Origin: Microbispora hainanensis
GTDB lineage: Bacteria; Actinomycetota; Actinomycetes; Streptosporangiales; Streptosporangiaceae
Length of the DNA stretch: 64,000 nucleotides
Reading direction: 5' to 3'
Assembly: GCF_036186745.1 (NCBI RefSeq)
Contig: NZ_CP108086.1
Location: 1,364,001-1,428,000 of the forward strand
Positions 51,551 to 59,304 of this stretch are shown in pieces (positions within the stretch are counted from its first letter, which is position 1; every line of letters starts with the position of its first letter). Below the pieces are notes generated by a model. The model had not been told where the DNA came from, ran no database searches, and saw only the letters and a program-made list of their open reading frames with translations. The translations under genes were made by a program, and so were the position numbers.

Positions 51551-52120
51551 ATGTCGACGCGGCGCTCCCCTCTGGCCACGGCCGTGCTCGCCCTGGTCTG
51601 CGAGTCGCCGATGCACGCCTATCGGATGCAGCAGCTGATCAAGGAACGGCACCAGGACGACGTGGTCAACGTCGCGCAGCGCAACAGCGTCTACCAGACG
51701 ATCGAGCGCCTGCTCCGCGACGGGCTGCTGGCGATCCGCGAGACCACCCGCGAGGAGAACCGGCCGGAGCGCACGGTCTACGAGGCCACCGAGACGGGCC
51801 GCGAGACGCTCAAGCAGTGGATGCGGACCATGCTGTCCACCCCGGCCAGGGAGTTCCCCGAGTTTCCCGCCGCGCTCGCCTTCCTGCCCGTGCTGACGCC
51901 GGAGGAGGCGCTGGCGGCGCTGCGGCAACGCATCACCGCGCTGGAGGCCCGGCTGTCCGCGCTCGACACCGAGATGACCGACAACCTGCCCTCCGTGCCC
52001 CGCCTCTTCCTCGTGGAGACCGAGTTTCAGCGGGCCCAGATCGCCACGGAGCTGGAGTTCGTACGCGGCCTCGCCGCCGACCTGAGCGAGGGCCGCCTCA
52101 CCTGGGACTTCAAGATCTAG
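51551..52120 (+). CDS. PadR family transcriptional regulator
   Basis: Protein of 189 aa. The winged HTH LATAVLALVCESPMHAYRM...VYQTIERLLRDGLLAI with the basic wing ENRPERTVYEATETGRE is diagnostic of PadR, followed by a Vir-like helical C-terminal domain for dimerisation. ATG 51551 is chosen; an ATG at 51539 is in frame. Divergent from the flavin monooxygenase it probably represses. Confidence 0.92.
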   Translation: MSTRRSPLATAVLALVCESPMHAYRMQQLIKERHQDDVVNVAQRNSVYQTIERLLRDGLLAIRETTREENRPERTVYEATETGRETLKQWMRTMLSTPAREFPEFPAALAFLPVLTPEEALAALRQRITALEARLSALDTEMTDNLPSVPRLFLVETEFQRAQIATELEFVRGLAADLSEGRLTWDFKI

Positions 52121-52131
52121 GGCGTGCCGGG

Positions 52132-52163
52132 CTGGCCTGGAGTCCACTCCAGGCACCTAGGGT
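52132..52163 (+). promoter_or_regulatory. MerR-type promoter with GCCTGGAGTCCACTCCAGGC
   Basis: A perfect 20-bp palindrome (52135-52154, 9-bp arms) lies between CTGGCC (52132-52137) and TAGGGT (52158-52163). The 20-bp spacer exceeds the normal 17, as in MerR-activated promoters. It directly precedes the aldo/keto reductase gene. No MerR gene is in the window. Confidence 0.6.
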
Positions 52164-52170
52164 GGAGGCC

Positions 52171-53139
52171 ATGGAATACGGACACCTTGGCCGCACCGGC
52201 CTGCTGGTCAGCAAGCTCTGCCTGGGGACGATGAACTTCGGTCCGCTGACCACGGAGGAGGACTCCTTCGCGATCATGGATCGCGCCCACGAGCTCGGGA
52301 TCAACTTCTTCGACACGGCCAACGTCTATGGCTGGAAGAAGGGCGAGGGGATCACCGAGAACATCATCGGCCGCTGGTTCGCCAAGGGCGGCGGCCGTCG
52401 TGAGCGTACGGTCATCGCCACCAAGCTCTACGGCTCGATGGGCGACTGGCCGAACGAGGAGAAGCTGTCCGCGCTGAACATCCGTCGGGCGGCGGAGGCC
52501 TCGCTGCGCCGGATGCAGACCGACTACATCGATGTCTACCAGGCCCACCACATCGACCGGGACACCCCGTTCGAGGAGTTCTGGGAGGCCATGGACATCC
52601 TCAAGCAGCAGGGCAAGATCCTGTACGTCGGCTCGTCGAACTTCGCCGGCTGGCACATCGCCAAGGCCCAGGAGGCGGCCCGCCGCCGCAACACCCTCGG
52701 CCTGGTCAGCGAGCAGTCCCACTACAACCTGCTCGTCCGCGCGCCCGAGCTCGAGGTCATCCCGGCCTGCGAGGACTACGGCCTCGGCCTGATCCCGTGG
52801 AGCCCGCTGGCGGGCGGCCTGCTCGGCGGCATCCTGCGCAAGATCGACAAGGGCCGCTCGGCATCCGACCAGATCGCGGCCCAGCTCGACAAGCACCGCG
52901 GCAAGATCGAGCAGTACGAGGCGTTCTGCGACGAGCTCGGCGAGGACCCGGCCAACGTCGGGCTGGCGTGGCTGCTGCACCAGCGGGCGGTCACCGCGCC
53001 GATCATCGGCCCCCGCACGGTCGAGCAGCTCGACGGCACGGTCCGGGCGCTGGAGATCAAGCTGGACGACAAGGCGCTCGCCCGGCTCGACGAGATCTTC
53101 CCCGGCTTCAAGACCGCCCCGGAGGAGTACGCCTGGTAG
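52171..53139 (+). CDS. Aldo/keto reductase
   Basis: Protein of 322 aa with the (beta/alpha)8 AKR fold. The catalytic tetrad appears as Asp in FFDTANVYGW with Tyr55-like residue, Lys in TVIATKLYG and His in YQAHHIDRDT. The cofactor tail PIIGPRTVEQLDG is typical of the AKR11/YhdN group. NADPH-dependent reduction of aldehydes is expected. Expression is probably controlled by a MerR-type regulator through the extended-spacer promoter just upstream. Confidence 0.93.
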   Translation: MEYGHLGRTGLLVSKLCLGTMNFGPLTTEEDSFAIMDRAHELGINFFDTANVYGWKKGEGITENIIGRWFAKGGGRRERTVIATKLYGSMGDWPNEEKLSALNIRRAAEASLRRMQTDYIDVYQAHHIDRDTPFEEFWEAMDILKQQGKILYVGSSNFAGWHIAKAQEAARRRNTLGLVSEQSHYNLLVRAPELEVIPACEDYGLGLIPWSPLAGGLLGGILRKIDKGRSASDQIAAQLDKHRGKIEQYEAFCDELGEDPANVGLAWLLHQRAVTAPIIGPRTVEQLDGTVRALEIKLDDKALARLDEIFPGFKTAPEEYAW

Positions 53140-53161
53140 CCCAGGCACCGGTGATCGCAGA

Positions 53162-53251
53162 TCAGGCGCTGTTGAGCAGCGCGCCGACGATCACGATGAA
53201 CACGAGCAGCGCGAGCACCGTGGGCAGCAACCAGCGACGAGGACGATCCAC
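53162..53251 (-). CDS. Small single-pass membrane protein, 29 aa
   Basis: Reads VDRPRRWLLPTVLALLVF and ends LLNSA: a basic N-terminus followed by one hydrophobic helix. GTG 53251 lies 10 bp after the stop of thpR on the same strand, so it would be the last gene of that operon. The composition is strongly protein-like despite its size. No family known. Confidence 0.5.
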   Translation of the reverse strand: MDRPRRWLLPTVLALLVFIVIVGALLNSA

Positions 53252-53261
53252 GCCATGGAGC

Positions 53262-53831
53262 CTAGTCGCGGACGGCCAATGGGTACGCCTCGACCTGCTC
53301 ATACCGCACAGTCGCGCCGGTGTGGCTGCGTACGAGGTGCACCGACGACACCTCCCAGCGCCGCCCGCCGAAGGCGCCCAGGGCGCCGACCAGGGGGCGC
53401 AGGTCGTCGCCGTGGCGTGACCGGGTCCGGGAACGGGCCAGGGTGAGGTGGGGATGGAACCGCTTGCGGTCCGTCTCCGCCGCCCCGGCCCGCCGGGCGC
53501 CGGCCGCGACCGACCCGGCGAGCCTGGTCAGCGCCGGCCCGGCCTCCAGGCCGACCCAGAAGATGCGTCCCCGGGAGGCCGAGGGGAAGGCCCCTGCGCC
53601 GCCGAACGACACCGTCTCGGGGGAATAGCGGGCGGCCGCGCGGGCCAGCCGCGCGCTCAGCTCGGGCAGCACCTCGTCGGGCACCTCGCCCAAGAAGGCC
53701 ATGGTCACGTGCCACAGCGCGGGATCGACCCAGCGCAGCTCCGACCACTCGGCACGTACGGTCTCGACCGCCGTGGAGAGCTCCGCCAGCGCCTCAGGCG
53801 GCGGCAGCAGCGCCACGAACAATCTGCTCAC
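53262..53831 (-). CDS. thpR: RNA 2',3'-cyclic phosphodiesterase
   Basis: Protein of 189 aa of the 2H phosphoesterase family (LigT). The two HxTx motifs are HVTM (41-44) and HLTL (128-131), and the N-terminus RLFVALLPPPE is characteristic. It opens 2',3'-cyclic phosphates at RNA ends. The GTG start lies 38 bp inside the upstream MFS gene, implying translational coupling. Confidence 0.92.
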   Translation of the reverse strand: MSRLFVALLPPPEALAELSTAVETVRAEWSELRWVDPALWHVTMAFLGEVPDEVLPELSARLARAAARYSPETVSFGGAGAFPSASRGRIFWVGLEAGPALTRLAGSVAAGARRAGAAETDRKRFHPHLTLARSRTRSRHGDDLRPLVGALGAFGGRRWEVSSVHLVRSHTGATVRYEQVEAYPLAVRD

Positions 53832-55047
53832 GTGCCGATTCTTCCCTGCGCGCCACGCGAGCCGCGACCATCCGGGTCACCAGTACGGCCAGGCAGACGC
53901 CGCACATGCTCAGCAGGCCGGCGGCCACGACCGAGGCCCGGGGACCGGCCAGTTCGGAGAGCCAGCCCACCAGCGGCGCCCCGATCGGCGCTCCCCCGGT
54001 GAAGACCAGCACGTAGATGCCCATGACCCGGCCGCGCATCTCGGGGGAGGCGCCGAGCTGCACCATCGTGTTCGCGGTCGTGTTGACCGTGATCATCGCC
54101 ATGCCCGCGGGGACGAGCATCAGCAGGAACGCCGCGTACACGGGGGCGAGCCCGGCGACGACCTGGAACAGCCCGAAGCACAGCGCCCCGGCGATCAGGA
54201 ACCTGCGGCTCGGCTTGACCCGGCGCGCGGCCAGCAGCGCCCCGCCGAACGCCCCGACGGCGAACGCGCTGGACGCCACGCCGAACGAGGACGCGCCCGC
54301 GCCGAACGCCTGCTTGGCCATCAGCGCGATGCTGGTCGAGAAGCTCTGGGCGAAGATCGCCATGAACGCCACGAGCAGCAGCGGCAGCAGCAGGTCGGGC
54401 CGGCCGCCGACGTAGCGCAGGCCCTCGCGCAACTGGCCCTTGCCGCGCGGCACGGGCTCCGGCGAGCGCAGCTCGGACGTCCGCATGAGCGCGAGCCCCG
54501 AGATGACCGCGGCGAACGACACGGCGTTCAGCACGAAGATCGGGCCGGTGCCCATCCAGGAGATCAGCAGACCTGCCACCGCCGGGCCGACGACCCGGGC
54601 GAGGTTGAAGGTCGAGCTGTTCAGCGCGATGGCGTTCGGCAGGTCGCGCCGGCCCACCATCTCGACCACGAACGACTGCCGTGTGGGCACCTCGACACAG
54701 GACACCAGGCCGAGCGTGAACGCCATGGCGTACACGTGCCAGACCTGGGCGGTGCCCGTGATGACCAGCACGCCCATGGTGAGCGCCAGCAGGCCCATGA
54801 GCGTCTGGGCCACGATGAGGATCCGGCGCTTGGGGTAGCGGTCCGCGATCACCCCGCCGAACATGCCGAACAGCATCGTCGGCAGGAACTGCAGCGCCAC
54901 GGTGACGCCGAGCGCCGAGCCGCGGCCGTGCGCGAGGTCGAGGACCAGCCAGTCCTGGGCGGTTCGCTGCATCCAGGTGCCGACGTTGGAGATCACGCCG
55001 CCGGAGGCGAACAGGCGGTAGTTGTAGGTCCGCAGGGAGCGGAACAT
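53794..55047 (-). CDS. MFS transporter (DHA3/EntS-like)
   Basis: Protein of 417 aa starting MFRSLRTYNYRLFASGG, the signature N-terminus of the enterobactin-exporter-like MFS group. It has twelve membrane segments, with motif A-like GGVIADRYPKRRILI. Overlaps thpR downstream by 38 bp and begins 5 bp after the MarR gene stop. With MarR it forms a regulated export unit for an unknown toxic compound. Confidence 0.9.
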   Translation of the reverse strand: MFRSLRTYNYRLFASGGVISNVGTWMQRTAQDWLVLDLAHGRGSALGVTVALQFLPTMLFGMFGGVIADRYPKRRILIVAQTLMGLLALTMGVLVITGTAQVWHVYAMAFTLGLVSCVEVPTRQSFVVEMVGRRDLPNAIALNSSTFNLARVVGPAVAGLLISWMGTGPIFVLNAVSFAAVISGLALMRTSELRSPEPVPRGKGQLREGLRYVGGRPDLLLPLLLVAFMAIFAQSFSTSIALMAKQAFGAGASSFGVASSAFAVGAFGGALLAARRVKPSRRFLIAGALCFGLFQVVAGLAPVYAAFLLMLVPAGMAMITVNTTANTMVQLGASPEMRGRVMGIYVLVFTGGAPIGAPLVGWLSELAGPRASVVAAGLLSMCGVCLAVLVTRMVAARVARREESAREQIVRGAAAAA

Positions 55048-55052
55048 GCCGC

Positions 55053-55496
55053 CTACATCGTGGACAGCTTCTCCAGGATCGGCGCCGCCGCTCGCAGCGT
55101 CGCCCTCTCCTCCGGAGTCAGGTCCTTGAGCCGCTGCGCCAGCCAGGCTTCCTTGGTGCGGCGTTCCTCCTTCAGCAGCGCCGCTCCCTGCGGCGTCACG
55201 CTGACCGTCACCTGCCGGCGATCGGTCGGATGAGGTTTGCGCTCCAGCAGACCCCTGGCCTCCAGCTTCGCGATCACGCGGGTCACCGAGGGCGGCTGCA
55301 CCTTCTCGTGCTCCGCGAGCTCGCCGGGGGTCATTGAGGTGTGGCGCTCGACGGCGACGAGCGTCGCGAGCTGTGTAGGCGTCAGTGAGTGGTGCGCGGC
55401 CTGCTTGCGCATCCGTCGCGTCAGCCGGGCGAGGGACACGCGCAGGGCCGACGCGAGAGCGGCGTCGCTGCGCAAGTTCTGGGCGTTCGTTAGCAT
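55053..55496 (-). CDS. MarR family transcriptional regulator
   Basis: Protein of 147 aa. The winged HTH is LTPTQLATLVAVERHTSMTPGELAEHEKVQPPSVTRVI with the wing PHPTDRRQVTVSVTPQG, flanked by dimerisation helices. It leads a leftward operon with the MFS transporter, thpR and a 29-aa protein. GTTAGC/GCTAAC arms surround its start, consistent with autorepression. Confidence 0.93.
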   Translation of the reverse strand: MLTNAQNLRSDAALASALRVSLARLTRRMRKQAAHHSLTPTQLATLVAVERHTSMTPGELAEHEKVQPPSVTRVIAKLEARGLLERKPHPTDRRQVTVSVTPQGAALLKEERRTKEAWLAQRLKDLTPEERATLRAAAPILEKLSTM

Positions 55497-55516
55497 GACT
55501 CATTACCTTTGCTAAC
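55489..55516. promoter_or_regulatory. Inverted repeat GTTAGC-N16-GCTAAC at the MarR start
   Basis: Perfect 6-bp arms enclose the MarR start codon in locally AT-rich sequence. Candidate autoregulatory operator. The rest of the 282-bp gap to the VOC gene shows no gene. Confidence 0.5.
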
Positions 55517-55731
55517 TATATGACGCATATCCGTATTCCTCCAACTCGTCCGACTATCCAGGCAAATTTTGTGACGCTGCACGCCGATCGCGACACACCG
55601 TACCGGCGCGGTCCGGGTCGGCGACCTCCGTCGCCTCGCACCACGATCCGGAGCCGCGCACCCGATCACGAGCCGCGCACGATCGGGAGCCGTGCGCACC
55701 GTGGGGCGGTGGTCATCTGCCCGTGAACGAC

Positions 55732-55765
55732 CGAGGCCCGGCCCCCGCATGGGGACCGGGCCTCG
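55732..55765 (-). terminator. Hairpin terminator of AraC-VOC operon
   Basis: CGAGGCCCGG pairs with CCGGGCCTCG, and inner CCCC with GGGG around GCAT: a stem of about 14 bp, 13 bp after the VOC gene stop. Confidence 0.75.
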
Positions 55766-55778
55766 TATGCGCCTCGCG

Positions 55779-56204
55779 TCAGGCGAAGTCCTCCGGCGTG
55801 AACTCCCTGGGCTCGACCAGGACGAGCCAGTTGCCCTGGTTGTCGCGGATGACCGCCTCCACCCCGTACGGCCGGTCGGAGGGCTCCTGGAGGATCGTCA
55901 CGCCCTTGGCCGCGAGCTCCTGACAGGTCTTGCGGCAGTCGTCCACGCGCAGCCCCAGGCCGCCGGCCTGCCCCTTGTCGAGCTGCCTGCGGTAGAAGTC
56001 GGCGCCCTCGTCGTCGAGCGGCGGCCCCGGCTTCATCAGCGTGATTTCCAGCTCCGGGTGGTCCGGGTGGTTGATGGTGACCCAGCGGAACCCGTCCATC
56101 TGGATGTCGGTGTTGGAGACGAAGCCGAGGACGTCCACGTAGAAGTCGCGGGCCTCGTCCTGGTCGCGGCAGTAAAGCGTGATCAAGGAGACGTTCCGAA
56201 TCAT
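55779..56204 (-). CDS. VOC family (glyoxalase/extradiol dioxygenase fold) protein
   Basis: Protein of 141 aa beginning MIRNVSLITLYCRDQDEARD. The modules LITLYC..FYVDVLGF and LGLRVDDCRKTCQELAAKGV...VIRDNQGNWLVLVEP are typical. It is cotranscribed with the AraC gene (9-bp gap), a pairing repeatedly seen in actinomycetes where VOC proteins may be metalloenzymes or resistance binders. Substrate unknown. Confidence 0.9.
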   Translation of the reverse strand: MIRNVSLITLYCRDQDEARDFYVDVLGFVSNTDIQMDGFRWVTINHPDHPELEITLMKPGPPLDDEGADFYRRQLDKGQAGGLGLRVDDCRKTCQELAAKGVTILQEPSDRPYGVEAVIRDNQGNWLVLVEPREFTPEDFA

Positions 56205-56213
56205 GTGGCGACG

Positions 56214-56696
56214 CTACTGCGACCCCTCTGACCTGGGCTTCTCCGAAATTGCACAATCGTCGTCGCGCTTGGGCGCACCACGCAGGTCGAGCACGCCGTT
56301 CATGAACAGGTAACACCCGGGGACGCGGGGGCCGCCGCGCGCCGCCCACCGGTCGCGGTATTCGCTCGGGCTCTCCCCCACCATCCGGCGGAACTTGGCC
56401 GAGAACGAGCCCAGGCTGCTGAACCCGACGGACATGCAGACCTCGGTCACGGTCAGGTTGGCGAAACGCAGCAGGTCCTGGGCGCGCTCCAGCCGCCGCC
56501 TGGTGAGGTAGCGCATCGGCGTCTCGCCGTACGCCGCCTCGAAGCAGCGGACGAAGTAGAACTTGGAGACCCCGGCGACGGCGGCGAGCCCGTCGAGATC
56601 GAGCTCGCTCCGGTAGTCGCGGTCCATGCGGTCTCTGGCCAGGCGCAGTCGCGGCAGCAACTCCGCCGGCACCACCCGCTGTCCCCTCACGGCCAC
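56214..56696 (-). CDS. AraC family regulator, short form
   Basis: Protein of 160 aa with the double HTH at the N-terminus: LDLDGLAAVAGVSKFYFVRCFEAAYGETPMRYL and VTEVCMSVGFSSLGSFSAKFRRMVGESPSEYRD. A short C-terminal tail follows (CYLFMNGVLDLRGAP), and no separate ligand domain is visible. Operon with the VOC gene. Confidence 0.92.
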   Translation of the reverse strand: MAVRGQRVVPAELLPRLRLARDRMDRDYRSELDLDGLAAVAGVSKFYFVRCFEAAYGETPMRYLTRRRLERAQDLLRFANLTVTEVCMSVGFSSLGSFSAKFRRMVGESPSEYRDRWAARGGPRVPGCYLFMNGVLDLRGAPKRDDDCAISEKPRSEGSQ

Positions 56697-56757
56697 GTCA
56701 CGACCCTATTCGGCCCCACCGACAGATTCCCGCACGCCAGGGCCCTGGGACAGGCGA

Positions 56758-56786
56758 AGGCCGCCGCGGCGTCGCCACGGCGGCCT
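56758..56786 (-). terminator. Hairpin terminator of NCS2 permease gene
   Basis: AGGCCGCCG pairs with CGGCGGCCT across 11 nt, 14 bp beyond the permease stop. Confidence 0.6.
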
Positions 56787-56800
56787 CCGTACCGCGCGGA

Positions 56801-58264
56801 TCAGCCCAGGCCGAGCAGGCTCTTGATGGGCTCCAGCGCGAAATACACGACGAACAGCGCGCCCACGACCCACATCAGCGGGTGGAGCTCGCGCGCCTTG
56901 CCGCGGAGCACCTTGATGACGATGTAGCTCACGAAGCCCGCACCGATCCCGGCGGTGATCGAGTACGTGAACGGCATGAGCACGATGGTCAGGAACGCGG
57001 GGATCGCGGTCTCGAAGTCGCTGAAGTCGATCTCCTTGACCTGGGTCATCATCAGGAAGCCGACGACCACGAGAGCCGGGGTCGCCGCCTCGAACGGCAC
57101 GATCTCCGTCAGCGGGGCGAAGAACATGGCCAGGAGGAACAGCACGCCGGTGACGATGCTCGCCAGACCGGTGCGCGCGCCCTCGCCGACGCCGGCCGCC
57201 GACTCGATGTAGGTGGTGTTGGACGACACGCTGGCCGCGCCGCCGGCCGCGGCCGCGAGGGAGTCGACGAGCAGGATCTCCTTGGTGCGCTCGACGGTCC
57301 CGTCCTCCTGCACCAGGTTGGCCTGGCGGCCCACGCCGACGATCGTGCCCATCGTGTCGAAGAAGTCGGCGAGCATGAGGGTGAAGACGAACATCACGGC
57401 CGCCAGGCCGCCGATCTTGGCGAAGCTCCCGAACAGGCTGAACTGGCCGAGCAGCGACAGGTCGGGCAGCTCGATGAAGTTCTTCGGCCACGCGGGCACG
57501 TTCAGCGACCACCCGTTGGGGTTGCTCCCGTCCGGGGTCTGCGGCCCGATCTTGCCGATCGCCTCGACGATCATGGCGAGCACGGTCGTGCCGACGATGC
57601 CGAGCAGGATGGCGCCCTTGACCCTGCGTGCGACGAGGAAGGCAGTCACGAGCAGGCCGACGACGAAGACGAGCGTGGGCCACCCGGTCAGCGAGCCGTT
57701 GCCCAGCGCGCCGAGCTTGACCGGGACCGTGGTGTTGCTCGCGTCGGGCATGCGCCGTACGAACCCGGCGTCGACGAACCCGATCAGCGCGATGAACAGG
57801 CCGATGCCGACGCTGATCGCCGTCTTGAGCTGGGCGGGGATCGCGTGGAACACCGCCACCCGGAAGCCCGTCACCACGAGGATCGCGATGACGATGCCCT
57901 CAAGCACGACCAGGCCCATCGCGTCCTCCCACGACATCTGGCTGGCGATGCCGAAGGCGAGGAAGGCGTTCAGTCCAAGGCCGGTGGCCAGGGCGAACGG
58001 CACCCGGCCGAAGACGCCCATGATGATCGTGAGGATGCCCGCGACGAACGCCGTGGCCGCGGCGACCAGCGCGATGTTGGGGTTCCGCCCGTCACCGAGG
58101 AACTGGCCCGTCTTGTCGGCGACGGTGCCGATGATGAGCGGGTTGAGCACCACGATGTAGGCCATCGTGAAGAAGGTGGCGAAGCCGCCGCGGACCTCCT
58201 GTCCGACGGACGAACCACGCGCTGAGATGGAGAAGTACCGATCGAGAAAGCCAGACGTGTTCAT
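56801..58264 (-). CDS. NCS2 family purine permease (AzgA/PbuG-like)
   Basis: Protein of 487 aa with about 13-14 membrane helices. GGFATFFTMAYIVVLNP near the N-terminus, LATGLGLNAFLAFG, MLADFFDTMGTIVGVGRQANL and SSNTTYIESAAGVGEGARTGLAS are AzgA-group signatures for adenine, guanine or hypoxanthine uptake by proton symport. Start MNTSGFLDRYF is chosen over an upstream ATG. No purine riboswitch is visible upstream. Confidence 0.93.
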   Translation of the reverse strand: MNTSGFLDRYFSISARGSSVGQEVRGGFATFFTMAYIVVLNPLIIGTVADKTGQFLGDGRNPNIALVAAATAFVAGILTIIMGVFGRVPFALATGLGLNAFLAFGIASQMSWEDAMGLVVLEGIVIAILVVTGFRVAVFHAIPAQLKTAISVGIGLFIALIGFVDAGFVRRMPDASNTTVPVKLGALGNGSLTGWPTLVFVVGLLVTAFLVARRVKGAILLGIVGTTVLAMIVEAIGKIGPQTPDGSNPNGWSLNVPAWPKNFIELPDLSLLGQFSLFGSFAKIGGLAAVMFVFTLMLADFFDTMGTIVGVGRQANLVQEDGTVERTKEILLVDSLAAAAGGAASVSSNTTYIESAAGVGEGARTGLASIVTGVLFLLAMFFAPLTEIVPFEAATPALVVVGFLMMTQVKEIDFSDFETAIPAFLTIVLMPFTYSITAGIGAGFVSYIVIKVLRGKARELHPLMWVVGALFVVYFALEPIKSLLGLG

Positions 58265-58353
58265 GGGGTTCGCATTCACGCGCGCAGAGTCGCAGGCCCT
58301 TACCATCCACGGAAAGAGCCAGGGGGGCAGCGTTGTCTTTTCGTGACGGGTTT

Positions 58354-58383
58354 GTCATGAAGATACCGGCATGCTGCCATGAC
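58354..58383. promoter_or_regulatory. Nested inverted repeat GTCATG...CATGAC
   Basis: Outer arms GTCATG/CATGAC and inner GGCA/TGCC overlap in the divergent promoter region of the permease and DUF2530 genes. Possible operator. Confidence 0.3.
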
Positions 58384-58400
58384 CTTCTAAGCTGGCTGGC

Positions 58401-58658
58401 GTGAGCGAGCGCCGGCCGGACCCCAAGCCTCTCAGGACGAGGGACACCCTCACGATCCTGGTCGGGACGGCCCTGTGGGCGATCGCCCTGGTCGTCGTGC
58501 TGCTCGTGGTCAGGCCGGCCGATCCGCGGCCGGTCTGGGTCTGCGTCGCCGGGATCGGCCTCGGCGTGTTCGGGGTCCTCTACATCCGCCGCCGCGACGC
58601 CCGCCTGCGCGAGCCCGTCCCCGCCGCCGAAACCGGCGACCCGGAACCCCGCCGCTGA
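58401..58658 (+). CDS. DUF2530 membrane protein
   Basis: Protein of 85 aa with two hydrophobic helices (LTILVGTALWAIALVVVLLV and VWVCVAGIGLGVFGVLYI) and charged ends, fitting DUF2530. Next to an NCS2 permease gene, a neighbourhood I recall for this family in actinomycetes. GTG start. Function unknown. Confidence 0.8.
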   Translation: MSERRPDPKPLRTRDTLTILVGTALWAIALVVVLLVVRPADPRPVWVCVAGIGLGVFGVLYIRRRDARLREPVPAAETGDPEPRR

Positions 58659-58670
58659 CCGCGGCCCCTC

Positions 58671-59237
58671 TCAGCGCGCTCCGGCGAGGAGCGTCGCGAT
58701 GCCGTCGAGAAGCCGCTGCAGGCCGAACTCGAACAGGGCGTCCATGTCGAAGTCGTATCCTCCGGCCGCCTGGAGGCGCTCGAACAGCGGCAGCCCGCCC
58801 CCCGCCGTGATCGCGTCGAACGCCGACTTGCGGGCGTCCATCCAGGCGTCGGCGTCGAGCCCGGTCAGCGCCTCGGCCTCCGCCTCGAACTCCAGGTTGA
58901 TCGCGGTGCCCCGGATGTGGTTGAACACGGTGATGTAGGCGGTGAGCATCGTCACGGCGTCGAGGCCGTGACCGTCGAGAGCGCCGAGCACCCATTTCAT
59001 GAACGGCAGCGCGCTGGGGATGAGCTGCGGTCGTGTCACGGACATGGCCGGTGCGAGCCACGGGTGCCGCCGGAACGTCGCCCACAGCATCCGGGCGGCC
59101 AGCTCGATCCTGCTCCGCCAGTGCCGGGGCGGCTCCTCGGGAAACCGCATCCGCCCGAAGACCGCCTCCATGCGCGCCATGACGCGCCGGCCGATGCGGA
59201 ACCTGATCGCGGCGCAGTTCGCCAAGGCGTCGAGCAT
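58671..59237 (-). pseudogene. TetR regulator lacking its DNA-binding domain
   Basis: Residues from about 20 on (VMARMEAVFGRMRF...HWRSRIELAARMLWATFRRHPWLAPAM...FEFGLQRLLDGIATLLAG) are a typical TetR C-terminal ligand domain. The HTH that should precede it is missing: the frame has a TAG five codons before ATG 59237, and the first 18 residues do not resemble a TetR linker. The protein, if made (188 aa), could not bind DNA in the normal way. Best explained by a deletion. Confidence 0.7.
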
Positions 59238-59274
59238 CGACCTGCCCGACTACGACCTGCCTGCCCTGCGCTGA
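59194..59274 (+). pseudogene. Possible C-terminal remnant of a rightward gene
   Basis: The plus-strand frame ends SSIDLPDYDLPALR before TGA and reads like a natural C-terminus, yet it has no upstream gene: beyond about 59190 the sequence is the TetR domain on the other strand. It may be the tail of the gene once divergent from that TetR gene. Confidence 0.3.
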
Positions 59275-59304
59275 GACCCCACGGCGCTCCCGACGGGCAG
59301 TGGG

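Noticed and set aside
50272-53139. Rightward 955-codon frame
   Set aside because: Only its last 322 codons, from ATG 52171, are the aldo/keto reductase; the rest is antisense or out-of-frame to the TetR, monooxygenase and PadR genes.
58265-58400. Purine riboswitch upstream of the NCS2 permease
   Set aside because: The short leader shows only a nested inverted repeat; no aptamer-like three-way junction sequence was seen.
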